Of a stretch of 64,000 nt of DNA, positions 41,872 to 51,716 are shown in pieces. Origin of the DNA: Bacteroidales bacterium (GTDB lineage Bacteria; Bacteroidota; Bacteroidia; Bacteroidales; Tenuifilaceae). Location: NCBI GenBank assembly GCA_020636845.1, contig JACJXD010000007.1, positions 117,064 to 181,063 of the forward strand, in the 5' to 3' direction. The notes beneath the pieces were generated by a model that saw only the letters and a program-made list of their open reading frames with translations, was not told the origin of the DNA and did no database searches. Position numbers and translations under genes: made by a program. Position 1 is the stretch's first letter, and each line of letters starts with the position of its first letter.

Positions 41872-42894
41872 CTACCTCATCAGGAACGGAAATCTTTCAA
41901 TATTCTTTAAAGCAATACCCGTTCCACGAGCAACAGCGTGTAAAGGATCCTCTGCAACATGGAATGGAATATTTATTTTTTCCGATAATCTCTTATGCAA
42001 TCCTCTAAGCAATGCTCCTCCGCCTGCGAGGTAAATACCTTTTTGCACAACATCGGCATACAACTCAGGAGGCGTTTGTTCCAAAACGTTGAAAATGGCC
42101 GACTCAATTTTCGATAACGATTTATCGAGACAGTATGCTATTTCCTGATACGAAACCGGAACTTCGATAGGCAATGCCGTCATCAAATTTGGACCACGAA
42201 CCACAAAATCGGCAGGTGGATTATCAAGGTCAGGTAATGCCGAACCTACATTAATTTTAATTTCCTCGGCTGTACGTTCTCCAATCTTAACATTATGCTG
42301 ATGACGCATGTATGCCTGAATATCGGCGGTAAATCCATCGCCGGCAATACGTACCGATTTATTGCAAACAATACCGCCAAGAGCAATAACGGCAATTTCG
42401 GTAGTTCCACCACCAATATCAACAACCATACTTCCTTCCGGCGCCAAAACATCCAATCCAATACCCAACGCTGCAGCCATAGGCTCATAAATCAAGTAAA
42501 CATCCCTACCGCCTGCATGTTCCGATGAGTCGCGCACAGCACGAATTTCGACTTCGGTACTACCGCTTGGAATTCCAATAACCATTCGCAACGAAGGGGT
42601 AAACATAAAATGCTTAGTATTTATCATACTTATCATTCCCCTAATCATCTGCTCGGCAGCATTAAAGTCGGCAATTACACCGTCCCGAAGAGGTCGAATG
42701 GTCTTAATGTTTTCGTGGGTTTTACCATGCATGGCGCGCGCCGTCTCCCCTATGGCTATCATATTGCCTGTGGTTTGGTCCATTGCCACAATCGATGGTT
42801 GATCCACCATAATCTTGTCGTTATACAAGATTATCGTATTGGCCGTACCAAGGTCTATTGCCAATTCCTGCGTCAAAAAAGAAAAGAGTCCCAT
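41872..42894 (-). CDS. mreB: Rod shape-determining protein MreB
   Basis: Actin homologue that polymerises under the membrane and directs the elongasome. The 340-residue protein contains the actin-fold sites: IDLGTANTIIL (phosphate 1), VIGIPSGSTEVEIRAVRDS, EPMAAALGIG, VVDIGGGTTEIAVIALGG (phosphate 2) and LAGGGALLRGL (adenosine). Length is typical. It follows purH by 24 bases and leads the mreCD-mrdA-rodA genes. Confidence 0.98.
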   Translation of the reverse strand: MGLFSFLTQELAIDLGTANTIILYNDKIMVDQPSIVAMDQTTGNMIAIGETARAMHGKTHENIKTIRPLRDGVIADFNAAEQMIRGMISMINTKHFMFTPSLRMVIGIPSGSTEVEIRAVRDSSEHAGGRDVYLIYEPMAAALGIGLDVLAPEGSMVVDIGGGTTEIAVIALGGIVCNKSVRIAGDGFTADIQAYMRHQHNVKIGERTAEEIKINVGSALPDLDNPPADFVVRGPNLMTALPIEVPVSYQEIAYCLDKSLSKIESAIFNVLEQTPPELYADVVQKGIYLAGGGALLRGLHKRLSEKINIPFHVAEDPLHAVARGTGIALKNIERFPFLMR

Positions 42895-42918
42895 AATCCA
42901 GAATATATTACTTTGTTA

Positions 42919-44445
42919 TTAATGCTTAAAATGACGAATTCCTGTAAATACCATTGCAATGCCGTTGTTGTCACAAAACTCTATGCTGTCCTTATCCCTG
43001 ATTGACCCACCGGGTTGAATTACTGCGTCAACACCTTCGCCATGAGCCAACTCCACGCTATCGGCAAACGGGAAAAAAGCATCGGAGGCTAAAACTGCTC
43101 CCTTTAAGTCGAATTTAAACGCCTTTGCCTTTTCTATTGCATGTTTCACAGCATCGACCCTCGAAGTTTGACCAACCCCACTGCCGATTAACTGCCGATT
43201 TTTAGCCAACACTATAGCATTGCTCTTGGAATGCTTAACAATGATGTTAGCAAAAAGTAAATCGGAAATCTGAGCATCGGTAGGCGATGTACTCGTTACA
43301 ACCTTCAACATGTCGGCAGATTCCTTTACGGTATCCCGTTCCTGTACCAACACGCCGTTTAGTAACGAACGGTAAGTAACCTTTGAAAGTTGAAAATCCT
43401 TTATTTTTAGAATAATCCTATTCTTCTTTGTTTGCAAAATATCCAATGCCGAAGGGCTATATTCGGGAGCAATAATTACCTCGAAAAATATCTTATTTAT
43501 TTTTTCGGCAACATCCTCCTCTACCTTTCCATTTATGGCAACTATACCGCCGTAAGCGGAAACCGGATCTCCTGCAAGCGCATCGGTCCACGCATCATCA
43601 AAATTACTTCGAGTTGCAACACCACATGCGTTATTATGTTTTAAAATAACAACCGTTGGTTCATCAAACTCCTTAATCAAGGCAACGGCAGCATCAATGT
43701 CGAGAAGGTTATTGTAGGAAATTTCCTTTCCATGAAGTTGCTCGAAACAACTATCGAAATCTCCATAAAAAACGCCCTTTTGATGAGGATTCTCGCCATA
43801 CCTTAACTCTTTTATACCTTGAACGCTTTCCTTAAAGGCCATAGGAGTTAACCCATCGTTAAAGTATTTAAAAATAGCAGTATCGTAATGCGAGGTTACC
43901 TCGAATGCTTCCAGCGCAAATTGCTTACGCTGCTGAAGCGACGATTTACATTCGTTATCGCTTAATATTTCCTTCAACTTCCCGTACTGTTCCCTATTGG
44001 AAACAATTAAAACATCCTTGTAATTTTTAGCCGCTGCACGAATAAGCGAAACGCCTCCAATGTCAATTTTTTCGATGATTTCCGACTCCGAAGCACCCGA
44101 TAAAACGGTTTGTTCAAATGGATATAAATCAACAATAACCAAATCTATTTCCGGAATTGCATACTCCTGAAGTTGAGCCGAATCGGTTTCGTTATCCCTG
44201 CGAGCCAAAATTCCGCCAAACACTTTTGGATGTAAGGTTTTAACCCTTCCTCCTAATATCGATGGATATCCCGTTAACTCCTCCACGGCAATAGCATCAA
44301 CGCCTAAATTTCGTACAAAGTCGAGAGTGCCTCCTGTAGAGAAAATTTTAACATTATACTTTTCCAACAATTTTACCACTTCATCCAGTTTATCCTTATG
44401 ATAAACAGAAATTAATGCTGTTTTAACAGGCTTTAAAAAATCCAT
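42919..44445 (-). CDS. purH: Bifunctional AICAR transformylase/IMP cyclohydrolase
   Basis: Catalyses the last two steps of de novo purine synthesis: formylation of AICAR from 10-formyl-THF and cyclisation to IMP. The 508-residue protein has the N-terminal MGS-like cyclohydrolase domain (ALISVYHKDKLDEVVKLL, STGGTLDFV, GGRVKTLHPKVFGGIL, VDLYPF) and the C-terminal transformylase domain (RYGENPHQKG, VILKHNNACGVA with the catalytic Lys-His, and FFPFADSVELAHGEGVDAVIQPGGSIRD). It heads the operon with mreB. Its likely promoter is at 44585-44614, giving a leader of about 130 bases. Confidence 0.98.
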   Translation of the reverse strand: MDFLKPVKTALISVYHKDKLDEVVKLLEKYNVKIFSTGGTLDFVRNLGVDAIAVEELTGYPSILGGRVKTLHPKVFGGILARRDNETDSAQLQEYAIPEIDLVIVDLYPFEQTVLSGASESEIIEKIDIGGVSLIRAAAKNYKDVLIVSNREQYGKLKEILSDNECKSSLQQRKQFALEAFEVTSHYDTAIFKYFNDGLTPMAFKESVQGIKELRYGENPHQKGVFYGDFDSCFEQLHGKEISYNNLLDIDAAVALIKEFDEPTVVILKHNNACGVATRSNFDDAWTDALAGDPVSAYGGIVAINGKVEEDVAEKINKIFFEVIIAPEYSPSALDILQTKKNRIILKIKDFQLSKVTYRSLLNGVLVQERDTVKESADMLKVVTSTSPTDAQISDLLFANIIVKHSKSNAIVLAKNRQLIGSGVGQTSRVDAVKHAIEKAKAFKFDLKGAVLASDAFFPFADSVELAHGEGVDAVIQPGGSIRDKDSIEFCDNNGIAMVFTGIRHFKH

Positions 44446-44584
44446 CGTATTGACTATCTGATATTTGTATTAATGAAATACTTCTGTAAAAAATTCAAGT
44501 AAAAATGGTTAAATCCTTTTAAAATTCAATAAAATAAACTACATATTTTTTAAACATTATTTCAGTTTAAAGTATATTTAACAT

Positions 44585-44614
44585 CAAATGTAACTTAACC
44601 CTCAATAAAATCAA
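44585..44614 (-). promoter_or_regulatory. Promoter of the purH-mre operon
   Basis: On the minus strand TTG (44614-44612), 19-base spacer, TACATTTG (44592-44585). Good match. Start of transcription near 44578. Confidence 0.55.
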
Positions 44615-44843
44615 TCCCATTTGAATAATTCTGGGAATTAGTTTCTTCTAAAAATCAATTTAAATCGTATAGTAAACTTTAAACCAAAAAGACAAACTTC
44701 AATCAAAGATTTAAACCGTAAAAATTGACTAACACCACAGTATAAAAATTTCCACATTAACTTTTTGCATAATAATGAAACAGTTACAACGTATATTTTA
44801 TAGTATTTAACATTAGCAAAAAGACCCAACTCGTAAATATTAA

Positions 44844-44851
44844 TACATTTG
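44844..44851 (+). promoter_or_regulatory. -7 box of the MacB-type permease gene
   Basis: TACATTTG, exact TAnnTTTG match, 30-37 bases before the ATG at 44881. No clear TTTG at the expected distance. Confidence 0.45.
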
Positions 44852-44880
44852 CTTAACAAACAACCACACTCAAAATCCCT

Positions 44881-46146
44881 ATGAAAATACTCAAGCCCTT
44901 TATAATCTTAATAAAACTTGTTCGAGAAAGTATGCAGTTCTCGTACCAATCTATCATTGCGAATAAACTGCGTACATTTTTGTCGTTACTGGGAATTACC
45001 ATAGGAATTTTTGCAATCATATCGGTTTTTACCATGGTTGACAGCCTAGAACAAAACATACGAAACAGCTTGCAAACATTAGGAAACAATGTGGTTTACG
45101 TTCAGAAATGGCCATGGGGTGGAAACGAGGAATACCCTTGGTGGAAGTACATGAACAGGCCCCAACCCACGCTAAACGACATGCAGGAAATACGAACAAG
45201 AAGTAATTTGATGGAAGCTTCATGTTTTAACGTTTCGTTTAGTAAGCAAATAAAGTATCAAGGGAATAACATTCCGGATGTTACCATTTACGGGGTTTCG
45301 GATGGCTACGACAATATCAGGTCGTTTGACATTCAAAGCGGAAGATTTTTTAATTTATTCGAACTTAGAGCAGGCAGACCGCTTGCTGTTATAGGCAGCG
45401 AAATTGCCAGCCAACTTTTTCAGGGAGCCGATCCCGTTGGAAAAACCATAAGCATTGGAGGTAAAAAGGTTTCCATTATTGGCGTTTTTGCCCGTGAAGG
45501 CAAATCGGCCATTGGAGACGACAGCTCCGACGATTTGGTAATGATTCCCCTAGACCTAGCAAAAACAATGGTGGACTTTAAACGAGTAGGCCCTTGGATT
45601 ATGGTCAAAGCAAAAGACAAGGTCAGCCCCGAAGACCTTATGGACGAGTTAAGAGGCATACTTCGCTCCTTTCACAGGCTTAAACCCTTGGACGATGACG
45701 ATTTTGCACTTAACCAAATTAGCCTGTTAAAAGACAGCCTCGAATCGATATTCGGTTCCATTAACTTTGCCGGCGGCTTTATTGCTTTCTTCTCGATAAT
45801 TGTCGGTGGATTCGGCATTGCAAACATCATGTTTGTATCGGTTAAAGAACGAACCAGCCAAATAGGCATTCAGAAAGCATTGGGAGCAAAACGGTACTTT
45901 ATTCTTATCCAGTTTCTATATGAAGCAATGCTTCTTGCAATTCTTGGTGGAATTATAGGCCTTGCCCTTATTTTTGTTGGAACCCTAATTGTTACATACG
46001 GATTGGATTTCCCGGTAACCTTAACCCTTGGGAATATTATACGAGGATTGGTAATTTCTGCTATAATTGGGGTTGTGTCCGGCTTTATTCCCGCATGGAT
46101 TGCCTCGAAACTAAATCCGGTAGAGGCAATAAATACTAAAGGCTAG
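44881..46146 (+). CDS. MacB/FtsX-type ABC transporter permease
   Basis: Type VII (MacB/LolC-like) ABC permease, 421 residues with four membrane helices: one near residue 30-55 after KLRTFLSLLGITIGIFAI, and three near the end (about 300-325, 345-375 and 385-410). The large periplasmic MacB_PCD domain lies between (about 60-295). The typical coupling segment VKERTSQIGIQKALGAKRYFI and the closing SGFIPAWIASKLNPVEA are clear. No ATPase or adaptor gene is next to it, so it must pair with a subunit encoded elsewhere. Its last 11 bases overlap the end of rsmA on the other strand. Substrate unknown. Confidence 0.9.
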   Translation: MKILKPFIILIKLVRESMQFSYQSIIANKLRTFLSLLGITIGIFAIISVFTMVDSLEQNIRNSLQTLGNNVVYVQKWPWGGNEEYPWWKYMNRPQPTLNDMQEIRTRSNLMEASCFNVSFSKQIKYQGNNIPDVTIYGVSDGYDNIRSFDIQSGRFFNLFELRAGRPLAVIGSEIASQLFQGADPVGKTISIGGKKVSIIGVFAREGKSAIGDDSSDDLVMIPLDLAKTMVDFKRVGPWIMVKAKDKVSPEDLMDELRGILRSFHRLKPLDDDDFALNQISLLKDSLESIFGSINFAGGFIAFFSIIVGGFGIANIMFVSVKERTSQIGIQKALGAKRYFILIQFLYEAMLLAILGGIIGLALIFVGTLIVTYGLDFPVTLTLGNIIRGLVISAIIGVVSGFIPAWIASKLNPVEAINTKG

Positions 46147-46918
46147 CAATTTTTGCCTCAATAGAATTTGTTAACGTCACAAAATCTGCAACTGAAAGTT
46201 GCTCGGCCCTTTTCGATGCGAAAGGCTCATCTATTTCAACACCCTCAAAGCCGGAACGAATTGAATTCCGTAAGGTTTTACGACGCTGATTAAACGCGGT
46301 TTTCACTACCCTTACAAAAAGCGCAGGGTTACAACCCAATTCGTTTACGCTATTTCGGGTTAACCTTATTACCGCCGATTTTACCTTCGGAGGAGGAATA
46401 AACGAACCTTCGTTTACCGTAAAAAGATACTCTATGTTATAGTACGCCTGCAATAGCACGCTTAAAATGCCATACGTTTTCGAACCGGGCTTTTCGGCTA
46501 TTCGTTGGGCAACTTCACGCTGCACCATGGCTACCACCTGATGAACTCGTTGCCGCAAATCGAGAATCTTGAAAAAAATCTGAGAGGAAATGTTGTAGGG
46601 CAAGTTTCCAATTACCACAATGCTGTTTCCAAACTTATCGTCTATCGGAATATTAAGGAAATCGCCATATATCAAATTCTGCCCAAATCCAGGATAATTT
46701 TTATGAAGGTAAGCAACGGATTCTTCGTCAACTTCTACTGCAAAAAACTTATCGGCGTACTTTGTCAATAATCCTTTTGTTAGCACTCCCATGCCCGGAC
46801 CAACCTCAACAATGCTGCTAAATTCTTCCTGATTAACACTATCGACTATACGCTGCGCAATACGATTATCGGCAAGGAAATGCTGCCCTAACTGTTTTTT
46901 TGGCCGAACCTCTGTCAT
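46136..46918 (-). CDS. rsmA: 16S rRNA dimethyladenosine transferase RsmA/KsgA
   Basis: Dimethylates two adjacent adenines in helix 45 of 16S rRNA during late small-subunit assembly. The 260-residue protein has KKQLGQHFLADNRIAQRIV at the start, the SAM-binding VEVGPGMGVLTKGLL, the catalytic VIGNLPYNISSQIF (NLPY), and the C-terminal AFNQRRKTLRNSI element. Length is normal. It lies four bases after the TlpA-like lipoprotein gene, on the same strand. Confidence 0.98.
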   Translation of the reverse strand: MTEVRPKKQLGQHFLADNRIAQRIVDSVNQEEFSSIVEVGPGMGVLTKGLLTKYADKFFAVEVDEESVAYLHKNYPGFGQNLIYGDFLNIPIDDKFGNSIVVIGNLPYNISSQIFFKILDLRQRVHQVVAMVQREVAQRIAEKPGSKTYGILSVLLQAYYNIEYLFTVNEGSFIPPPKVKSAVIRLTRNSVNELGCNPALFVRVVKTAFNQRRKTLRNSIRSGFEGVEIDEPFASKRAEQLSVADFVTLTNSIEAKIASL

Positions 46919-46922
46919 TTTT

Positions 46923-48239
46923 CTAATTAATCTTTACTGTTTGCGGAATCTTTATTCGTGCAGTATCAGGTGTTATCCGGTTGATTCTAATTTTTTGCAT
47001 TACCATAGAATCGATTCGACCGGAATCTTTTTTAACCCTTTGTTTTGGAATTATTACCGGCTTTAATTGAGTTTTAAAATATTCATCAACCTTTTGGGTA
47101 AGTTCCCTTCCAAAAAGGTCTTTGCCTATTACCCAACCATACCGGTTTAACAGCATATTCGAAGGCAAATAGGTTATTCCTAAACTATCTAACAGTCCAC
47201 TATTCTGCTGTTCGATCGCGTAGATAATTCCAAGCGTATCGGCCTTGGCTAGTTTAACTACATTCGACTTGTCCGAATTTACAGCCACTCTCACAATTTT
47301 TATCGACTTGTTCGAAGAAGCGCTAAGCAACTCGCCGTACATTTGCTCGTTTGCACTGCACAAATTACACCAATCGCCCCAAAAATCGATTATCCAAAGT
47401 GAAGTTGTATAATCAGGAAGCCTAACAACCTGACTGTCCACTGCAACAATTTCAAATCTTGGCAATTTAGCCATCAACCCTATTTTTTGATGATCGACCT
47501 TAGCTTTATTTACTTGTTCCATTTCACCTGCAATTCTCCGAAAACTCTCAAGAATTGGATTATCGGGATAAGTTACTTGTAAACACGAATCCACAAACTT
47601 GTGAATTTGTGCGTAATCTTTCAACGGCAACAATGGAGTTAAAGAATCTGTTGCAGAATGCAAAACAATGGCCGACGTTAACCAGAATGGATGCTGTTTC
47701 GCATAGTCAACCACTTCCTGCTTTAATTGAGAATAAATTGAATCAACCTTAAATTTTCTTACAACTCTTATGGAATCCTGCGAATACAAACCTGATGTAT
47801 CAACCGCGGCACGTTTTAAACTATCTATACGCCTAATGGATTTTGCATATTCTTCCTGAAGTAACGAAAACAACGTACTTTCGGAATTACCTGAAACATG
47901 CAAACCATCCTCTTTTTCTACAATTTCAATTCTATCGTCGGGACTTGCCGTAAACACAACTTCATCGCCAGTTTCAACAGATGAAAAAACAAAAACCTGA
48001 GGCAGGTAATCTAAACTAAACGATTTTTTTGCTCGTCCTTTTCTATCCAACATCATGGAATCCATCACTGTCAAGCCATTTTTTCCCCACGTTGAAACGT
48101 AAACAGTTTGGCTGGCTAACGATGCTACGTTAACTTCAACATAAACAATTTTGGATTCGGGCTTACAAGCTGCTAATTGAAAAGCAATTCCAAAAAGTAT
48201 AGCTATACGAACGAACAAAGTGTTTTTTTGTATAAACAT
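46923..48239 (-). CDS. TlpA-like thiol-disulfide lipoprotein
   Basis: Lipoprotein of 438 residues (signal ends IAFQLAAC, Cys near residue 25). The N-terminal part (about 30-125) resembles DUF4369, the middle is helical, and the C-terminal thioredoxin domain (about 260-395) carries the redox site WGDWCNLC in the strand LWIIDFWGDW, plus the cis-Pro segment ITYLPSNMLLN. A basic, Ser/Thr/Arg-rich tail of about 45 residues follows. It should reduce or exchange disulfides in the periplasm. Its arrangement mirrors the lipoprotein at 34618-35784, which lacks the cysteines. Likely promoter box at 48308-48301. Confidence 0.87.
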   Translation of the reverse strand: MFIQKNTLFVRIAILFGIAFQLAACKPESKIVYVEVNVASLASQTVYVSTWGKNGLTVMDSMMLDRKGRAKKSFSLDYLPQVFVFSSVETGDEVVFTASPDDRIEIVEKEDGLHVSGNSESTLFSLLQEEYAKSIRRIDSLKRAAVDTSGLYSQDSIRVVRKFKVDSIYSQLKQEVVDYAKQHPFWLTSAIVLHSATDSLTPLLPLKDYAQIHKFVDSCLQVTYPDNPILESFRRIAGEMEQVNKAKVDHQKIGLMAKLPRFEIVAVDSQVVRLPDYTTSLWIIDFWGDWCNLCSANEQMYGELLSASSNKSIKIVRVAVNSDKSNVVKLAKADTLGIIYAIEQQNSGLLDSLGITYLPSNMLLNRYGWVIGKDLFGRELTQKVDEYFKTQLKPVIIPKQRVKKDSGRIDSMVMQKIRINRITPDTARIKIPQTVKIN

Positions 48240-48300
48240 TTAATATTTTTTTACATCAAGCGCAAACGAATTCAATCTGAAATGTGTTAATTTCAATCCT

Positions 48301-48308
48301 CAAAAATA
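48301..48308 (-). promoter_or_regulatory. Possible -7 box of the TlpA-rsmA unit
   Basis: TATTTTTG on the minus strand, 62-69 bases upstream of the ATG at 48239. No upstream TTTG at proper spacing. Confidence 0.35.
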
Positions 48309-48399
48309 GTTAAAAGATAAGCTTTACATAGCGTTTCTATCATATTTTTTAATTAACTTGTTGCTCAATTTAAGGATGTTAAACATTAAAAGGAAATCG

Positions 48400-50343
48400 A
48401 TGAAATACTTAAGTTTTGACAAGGAGCAGTTGGTTAACCTCGAATACTCCCTAAATAGAGAGATCCTTAGTACCAACCATTCTGGTGGTTATTTTAGTTC
48501 TACAATAATCCTATGCAATACCCGCAAGTATCACGGTTTAATGGTTTTACCCATTAAAGAGTTTAATGGCGAAAATCATGTTTTACTTTCCAATGTAGAT
48601 GAAACAATTATTCAGCACGACCATGAGTTCAATTTAGGAATTCATCGCTATCCAGGCATTTATCAGCCACGAGGGCATAAGTACATTATAGATTTCTCTT
48701 ACGAACCAATTCCTACTCTAACCTACAGAGTAGGTGGTGTAATTTTGAAAAAAGAGCTGCTTTTTGTACATAACGAAGAGCAATTCATGATTAAATACAC
48801 CCTGTTAGATGCTCATAGTCCAACTAAAATCCGCATAAAACCGTTTTTAGCATTCCGAAATGTTAATATGCTGAGCAAAGCAAATATGTGGGCTAATACT
48901 AAATACCAAACATGCGCTAATGGTGTTAAATATAAACTTTACACGGGCTTTCCATACTTACACCTACAAACAAGCAGAAAAAACGAATTTATTCCATCGC
49001 CCGATTGGTACTATAATGTCGAGTATATGGAAGAAATTAAAAGAGGTTATGACGGCCATGAAGATTTATTTGTCCCTGGCTTCTTCGAACTGTCCATAAA
49101 GAAAGGAGAAAGTATTGTGCTTTCGGCTGCAACTTCCGAACAAAGTCCAACCTCGCTACTTCGCAAATTCAACGCTGAAATAGAAAAACGGCCTAAAAAG
49201 GATAGTTTCTGTTCCAGTTTAAAAAATTCCGCAAAACAGTTCATTATTCAAAAGGATAAACGTAATGAAATTATTGCCGGATTCCCGTGGTTTGGAAGTT
49301 GGGGAAGAGATTCTTTTATTTCACTTCCAGGGCTAACCCTTTGCTTAAGCGATGAAAAAAGTTTCAAGGCTGTAATGGAGACATTGCTACATGACTTAAA
49401 GCAAGGCCTTTTCCCGAATACAGGAAACTCCTCATCGCAGGCATTTAATTCGGTGGATGCTCCACTATGGTTCTTTTGGACTATACAACAATATGCCTCG
49501 TACACAAAGGACGCCAAGACCGTTTGGACTGAATATGGGAAAAAACTTAAGGAAGTGCTCAACGGATTTCGAAACGGACTTCCTTTTAACATAAAAATGC
49601 ACGATAACTGCTTAATTTGGGCTGGCGAAAAAGGGTATGCCCTTACTTGGATGGACGCCATAGTACACGGAAAACCCGTAACTCCTCGTATAGGTTATCC
49701 TGTAGAAATAAACGCTCTTTGGTATAATGCAATAATGTTTACCATAGAACTTGCAACTGCCAACAACGATAAAAAATTTGTTAAGGAGTGGAAACCTATA
49801 GCCAATAAGGTAAAAGAATCGTTTAACCAAACATTTTGGTTGCCAAACGAAGGCTATTTAGCCGATTACGTTGACGAAGAAGGCGCAAATTCAGATATAC
49901 GTCCCAATCAAATTTTTGCCGTTTCGCTACCATATTCCCCGCTTTCCGACGAGCAAATGATGTCTATACTAAACATTGTCGATCACGAACTTTACACACC
50001 CAAAGGATTACGAACACTTTCGCCCAAGCATCCGTACTATAAGGGCAGATACGAAGGCGACCAAAGTACACGAGACTCGGCCTACCATCAAGGAACCGCA
50101 TGGCCGTGGTTACTGGGACATTACGTTGAAGCTCACTTTAAACTGCATGGAAAATCGGCAATCAGCCTTGCTCAAAGAATAGTTGACTCTTTCGAGGAAG
50201 ACATGAATATTTACGGAATATCATCTGTTGCTGAAGTGTACGACGGCGACCCACCTCAACGTCCAAACGGATGTATTTCCCAAGCCTGGAGTGTAGCCGA
50301 ACTTATTCGTATTATAAAAATGATTAAACAATACAGCAATTAA
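48400..50343 (+). CDS. Glycogen debranching enzyme (GH133 amylo-alpha-1,6-glucosidase)
   Basis: Hydrolyses alpha-1,6 branch stubs of glycogen in the cytoplasm. I use the ATG at 48400 (647 residues), which follows an AAAAGGA stretch; an ATG at 48376 and a TTG at 48358 are in frame upstream. The N-terminal beta domain (about 1-260) starts with LNREILSTNHSGGYFSST and NTRKYHGLMV. The C-terminal (alpha/alpha)6 barrel has GSWGRDSFISLPGLTL, NSVDAPLWFFWTIQQY, WMDAIVHGKPVTPRIGYPVEINALWYNA and HQGTAWPWLLGHYVEA, which hold the catalytic acids. First gene of the glycogen cassette; the GT4 gene starts ten bases after it. Confidence 0.93.
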   Translation: MKYLSFDKEQLVNLEYSLNREILSTNHSGGYFSSTIILCNTRKYHGLMVLPIKEFNGENHVLLSNVDETIIQHDHEFNLGIHRYPGIYQPRGHKYIIDFSYEPIPTLTYRVGGVILKKELLFVHNEEQFMIKYTLLDAHSPTKIRIKPFLAFRNVNMLSKANMWANTKYQTCANGVKYKLYTGFPYLHLQTSRKNEFIPSPDWYYNVEYMEEIKRGYDGHEDLFVPGFFELSIKKGESIVLSAATSEQSPTSLLRKFNAEIEKRPKKDSFCSSLKNSAKQFIIQKDKRNEIIAGFPWFGSWGRDSFISLPGLTLCLSDEKSFKAVMETLLHDLKQGLFPNTGNSSSQAFNSVDAPLWFFWTIQQYASYTKDAKTVWTEYGKKLKEVLNGFRNGLPFNIKMHDNCLIWAGEKGYALTWMDAIVHGKPVTPRIGYPVEINALWYNAIMFTIELATANNDKKFVKEWKPIANKVKESFNQTFWLPNEGYLADYVDEEGANSDIRPNQIFAVSLPYSPLSDEQMMSILNIVDHELYTPKGLRTLSPKHPYYKGRYEGDQSTRDSAYHQGTAWPWLLGHYVEAHFKLHGKSAISLAQRIVDSFEEDMNIYGISSVAEVYDGDPPQRPNGCISQAWSVAELIRIIKMIKQYSN

Positions 50344-50353
50344 CAACAAAACT

Positions 50354-51634
50354 ATGAGAGTTTTAATGTTTGGGTGGGAGTTTCCACCCCACATAACAGG
50401 AGGATTGGGAACAGCGTGTTTTGGACTTACACGTTCAATGGCCAAAAGACAAGTAGAGGTTATTTTTGTTGTTCCTAAGGCTTTTGGTGACGAGGATCAA
50501 TCCTCAGTTAGGATAGTTGCTGCCGAAGATATTGATGTTGTTGAGGCTAGCAAAAAATTGGAAGAGTTCTGGAAAAATATAAAATACTTGGAAATTAGTT
50601 CGAACATTGTTCCCTACGTTGACCCCGAAGAATTCAAGAAAATTGTAAATGCAAATCAAGTAGAAATATTAGAGGAAAACGGGAATTCTTCGAAAAAAAA
50701 ATTTAGATTTTCCGGAAAATACGGAGTAAACCTAATTCAGGAGGTAAACCGATATGCAGTTACCGCTGCCAGCATTGCGGCTACCGAAAACTTCGACGTA
50801 ATTCATGCGCACGATTGGCTAACTTATCCAGCTGGAATTGCTGCCAAAATAGTATCGGGAAAGCCGTTGGTTGTCCATGTACATGCTACAGAATTCGACC
50901 GAAGCGGCGAAAACATTAACCAAAATGTTTACGATATTGAAAAAAGAGGTATGGAAATGGCCGACCGCGTAATTGCGGTTAGCAACTACACTCGAAATAT
51001 TATTATTACCCGCTACGGAATTCCCGAAAACAAAGTGGTTACAGTACACAACGCTGTAGATTTTTCAAACCATGTAGATCATGAATACGATAGGGGTGTC
51101 TCCGAAAAGATTGTTACATTCTTAGGAAGAGTTACCTTTCAAAAAGGTCCCGATTACTTTGTAGAAGCAGCCAACAAGGTTCTAAAGTATAACCATAATG
51201 TGCGCTTTGTTATGGCCGGAAGCGGCGATATGCTAAATCGCATGATACGACGGGTAGCAAAGTTAGGAATTGCCAACAAATTTCACTTTACAGGCTTTCT
51301 ACAAGGAACAGATGTTAATCGGATGTTTATGCTTTCGGATGTTTACGTTATGCCATCGGTTTCCGAGCCATTCGGAATTAGCCCGCTGGAAGCGATGCGC
51401 TCCAACGTTCCCGTAATTATTTCAAAGCAATCGGGGGTCTCCGAAGTGCTAAAATATGCTATAAAAGTTGACTTTTGGGATGTAGATGCTCTAGCCGATA
51501 GCATAAACGGACTACTTAACTACAGCGCTTTATCGAACTTCTTTATTAAACATGGACAGGAAGAAGTAAATCACCTAAAATGGGGTAATGCTGCACGAAA
51601 AATAATAAACATATACAACCAGCTAACAAATTAA
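50354..51634 (+). CDS. Family 4 glycosyltransferase (glycogen cassette)
   Basis: Retaining GT-B glycosyltransferase of 426 residues. The N-terminal domain opens with MFGWEFPPHITGGLGTACFG (the GGLG loop seen in starch/glycogen synthases and related GT4 enzymes) and contains VIHAHDWLTYPAG. The C-terminal donor domain has TFLGRVTFQKGPDYFVEAA and the donor-site SEPFGISPLEAM with the E-x7-E signature. It most likely acts on an alpha-glucan, for example as an initiating or elongating transferase, given its neighbours. The nucleotide sugar is unknown. It is shorter than classical GlgA (about 480). Confidence 0.88.
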   Translation: MRVLMFGWEFPPHITGGLGTACFGLTRSMAKRQVEVIFVVPKAFGDEDQSSVRIVAAEDIDVVEASKKLEEFWKNIKYLEISSNIVPYVDPEEFKKIVNANQVEILEENGNSSKKKFRFSGKYGVNLIQEVNRYAVTAASIAATENFDVIHAHDWLTYPAGIAAKIVSGKPLVVHVHATEFDRSGENINQNVYDIEKRGMEMADRVIAVSNYTRNIIITRYGIPENKVVTVHNAVDFSNHVDHEYDRGVSEKIVTFLGRVTFQKGPDYFVEAANKVLKYNHNVRFVMAGSGDMLNRMIRRVAKLGIANKFHFTGFLQGTDVNRMFMLSDVYVMPSVSEPFGISPLEAMRSNVPVIISKQSGVSEVLKYAIKVDFWDVDALADSINGLLNYSALSNFFIKHGQEEVNHLKWGNAARKIINIYNQLTN

Positions 51635-51716
51635 CCTTTAGTTCAAAAATTCTGCTTACAAGCAAAGCAGGAGAATAAGAGTAAGAAAACAATTGTACGT
51701 TATAAAAAGAAACCAC

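Larger units (their letters stand above)
44446..44880. other. 435-base AT-rich divergent intergenic region
   Basis: Very AT-rich gap between divergent purH and the MacB-type permease. It contains the likely purH promoter (44585-44614) and the -7 box at 44844-44851 for the rightward gene. I see no coding frame with supporting features and no convincing RNA fold in the rest. A 73-codon frame on the minus strand (44638-44859) has no family features. Confidence 0.6.

Noticed and set aside
42246..42488. 80-codon frame overlapping mreB in another frame
   Set aside because: Fully inside mreB with no independent promoter or conserved features.
44638..44859. 73-codon minus-strand frame in the 44.4-44.9 kb gap
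   Set aside because: Low-complexity AT-rich sequence with poor start context and no motif; it also overlaps the rightward promoter box.
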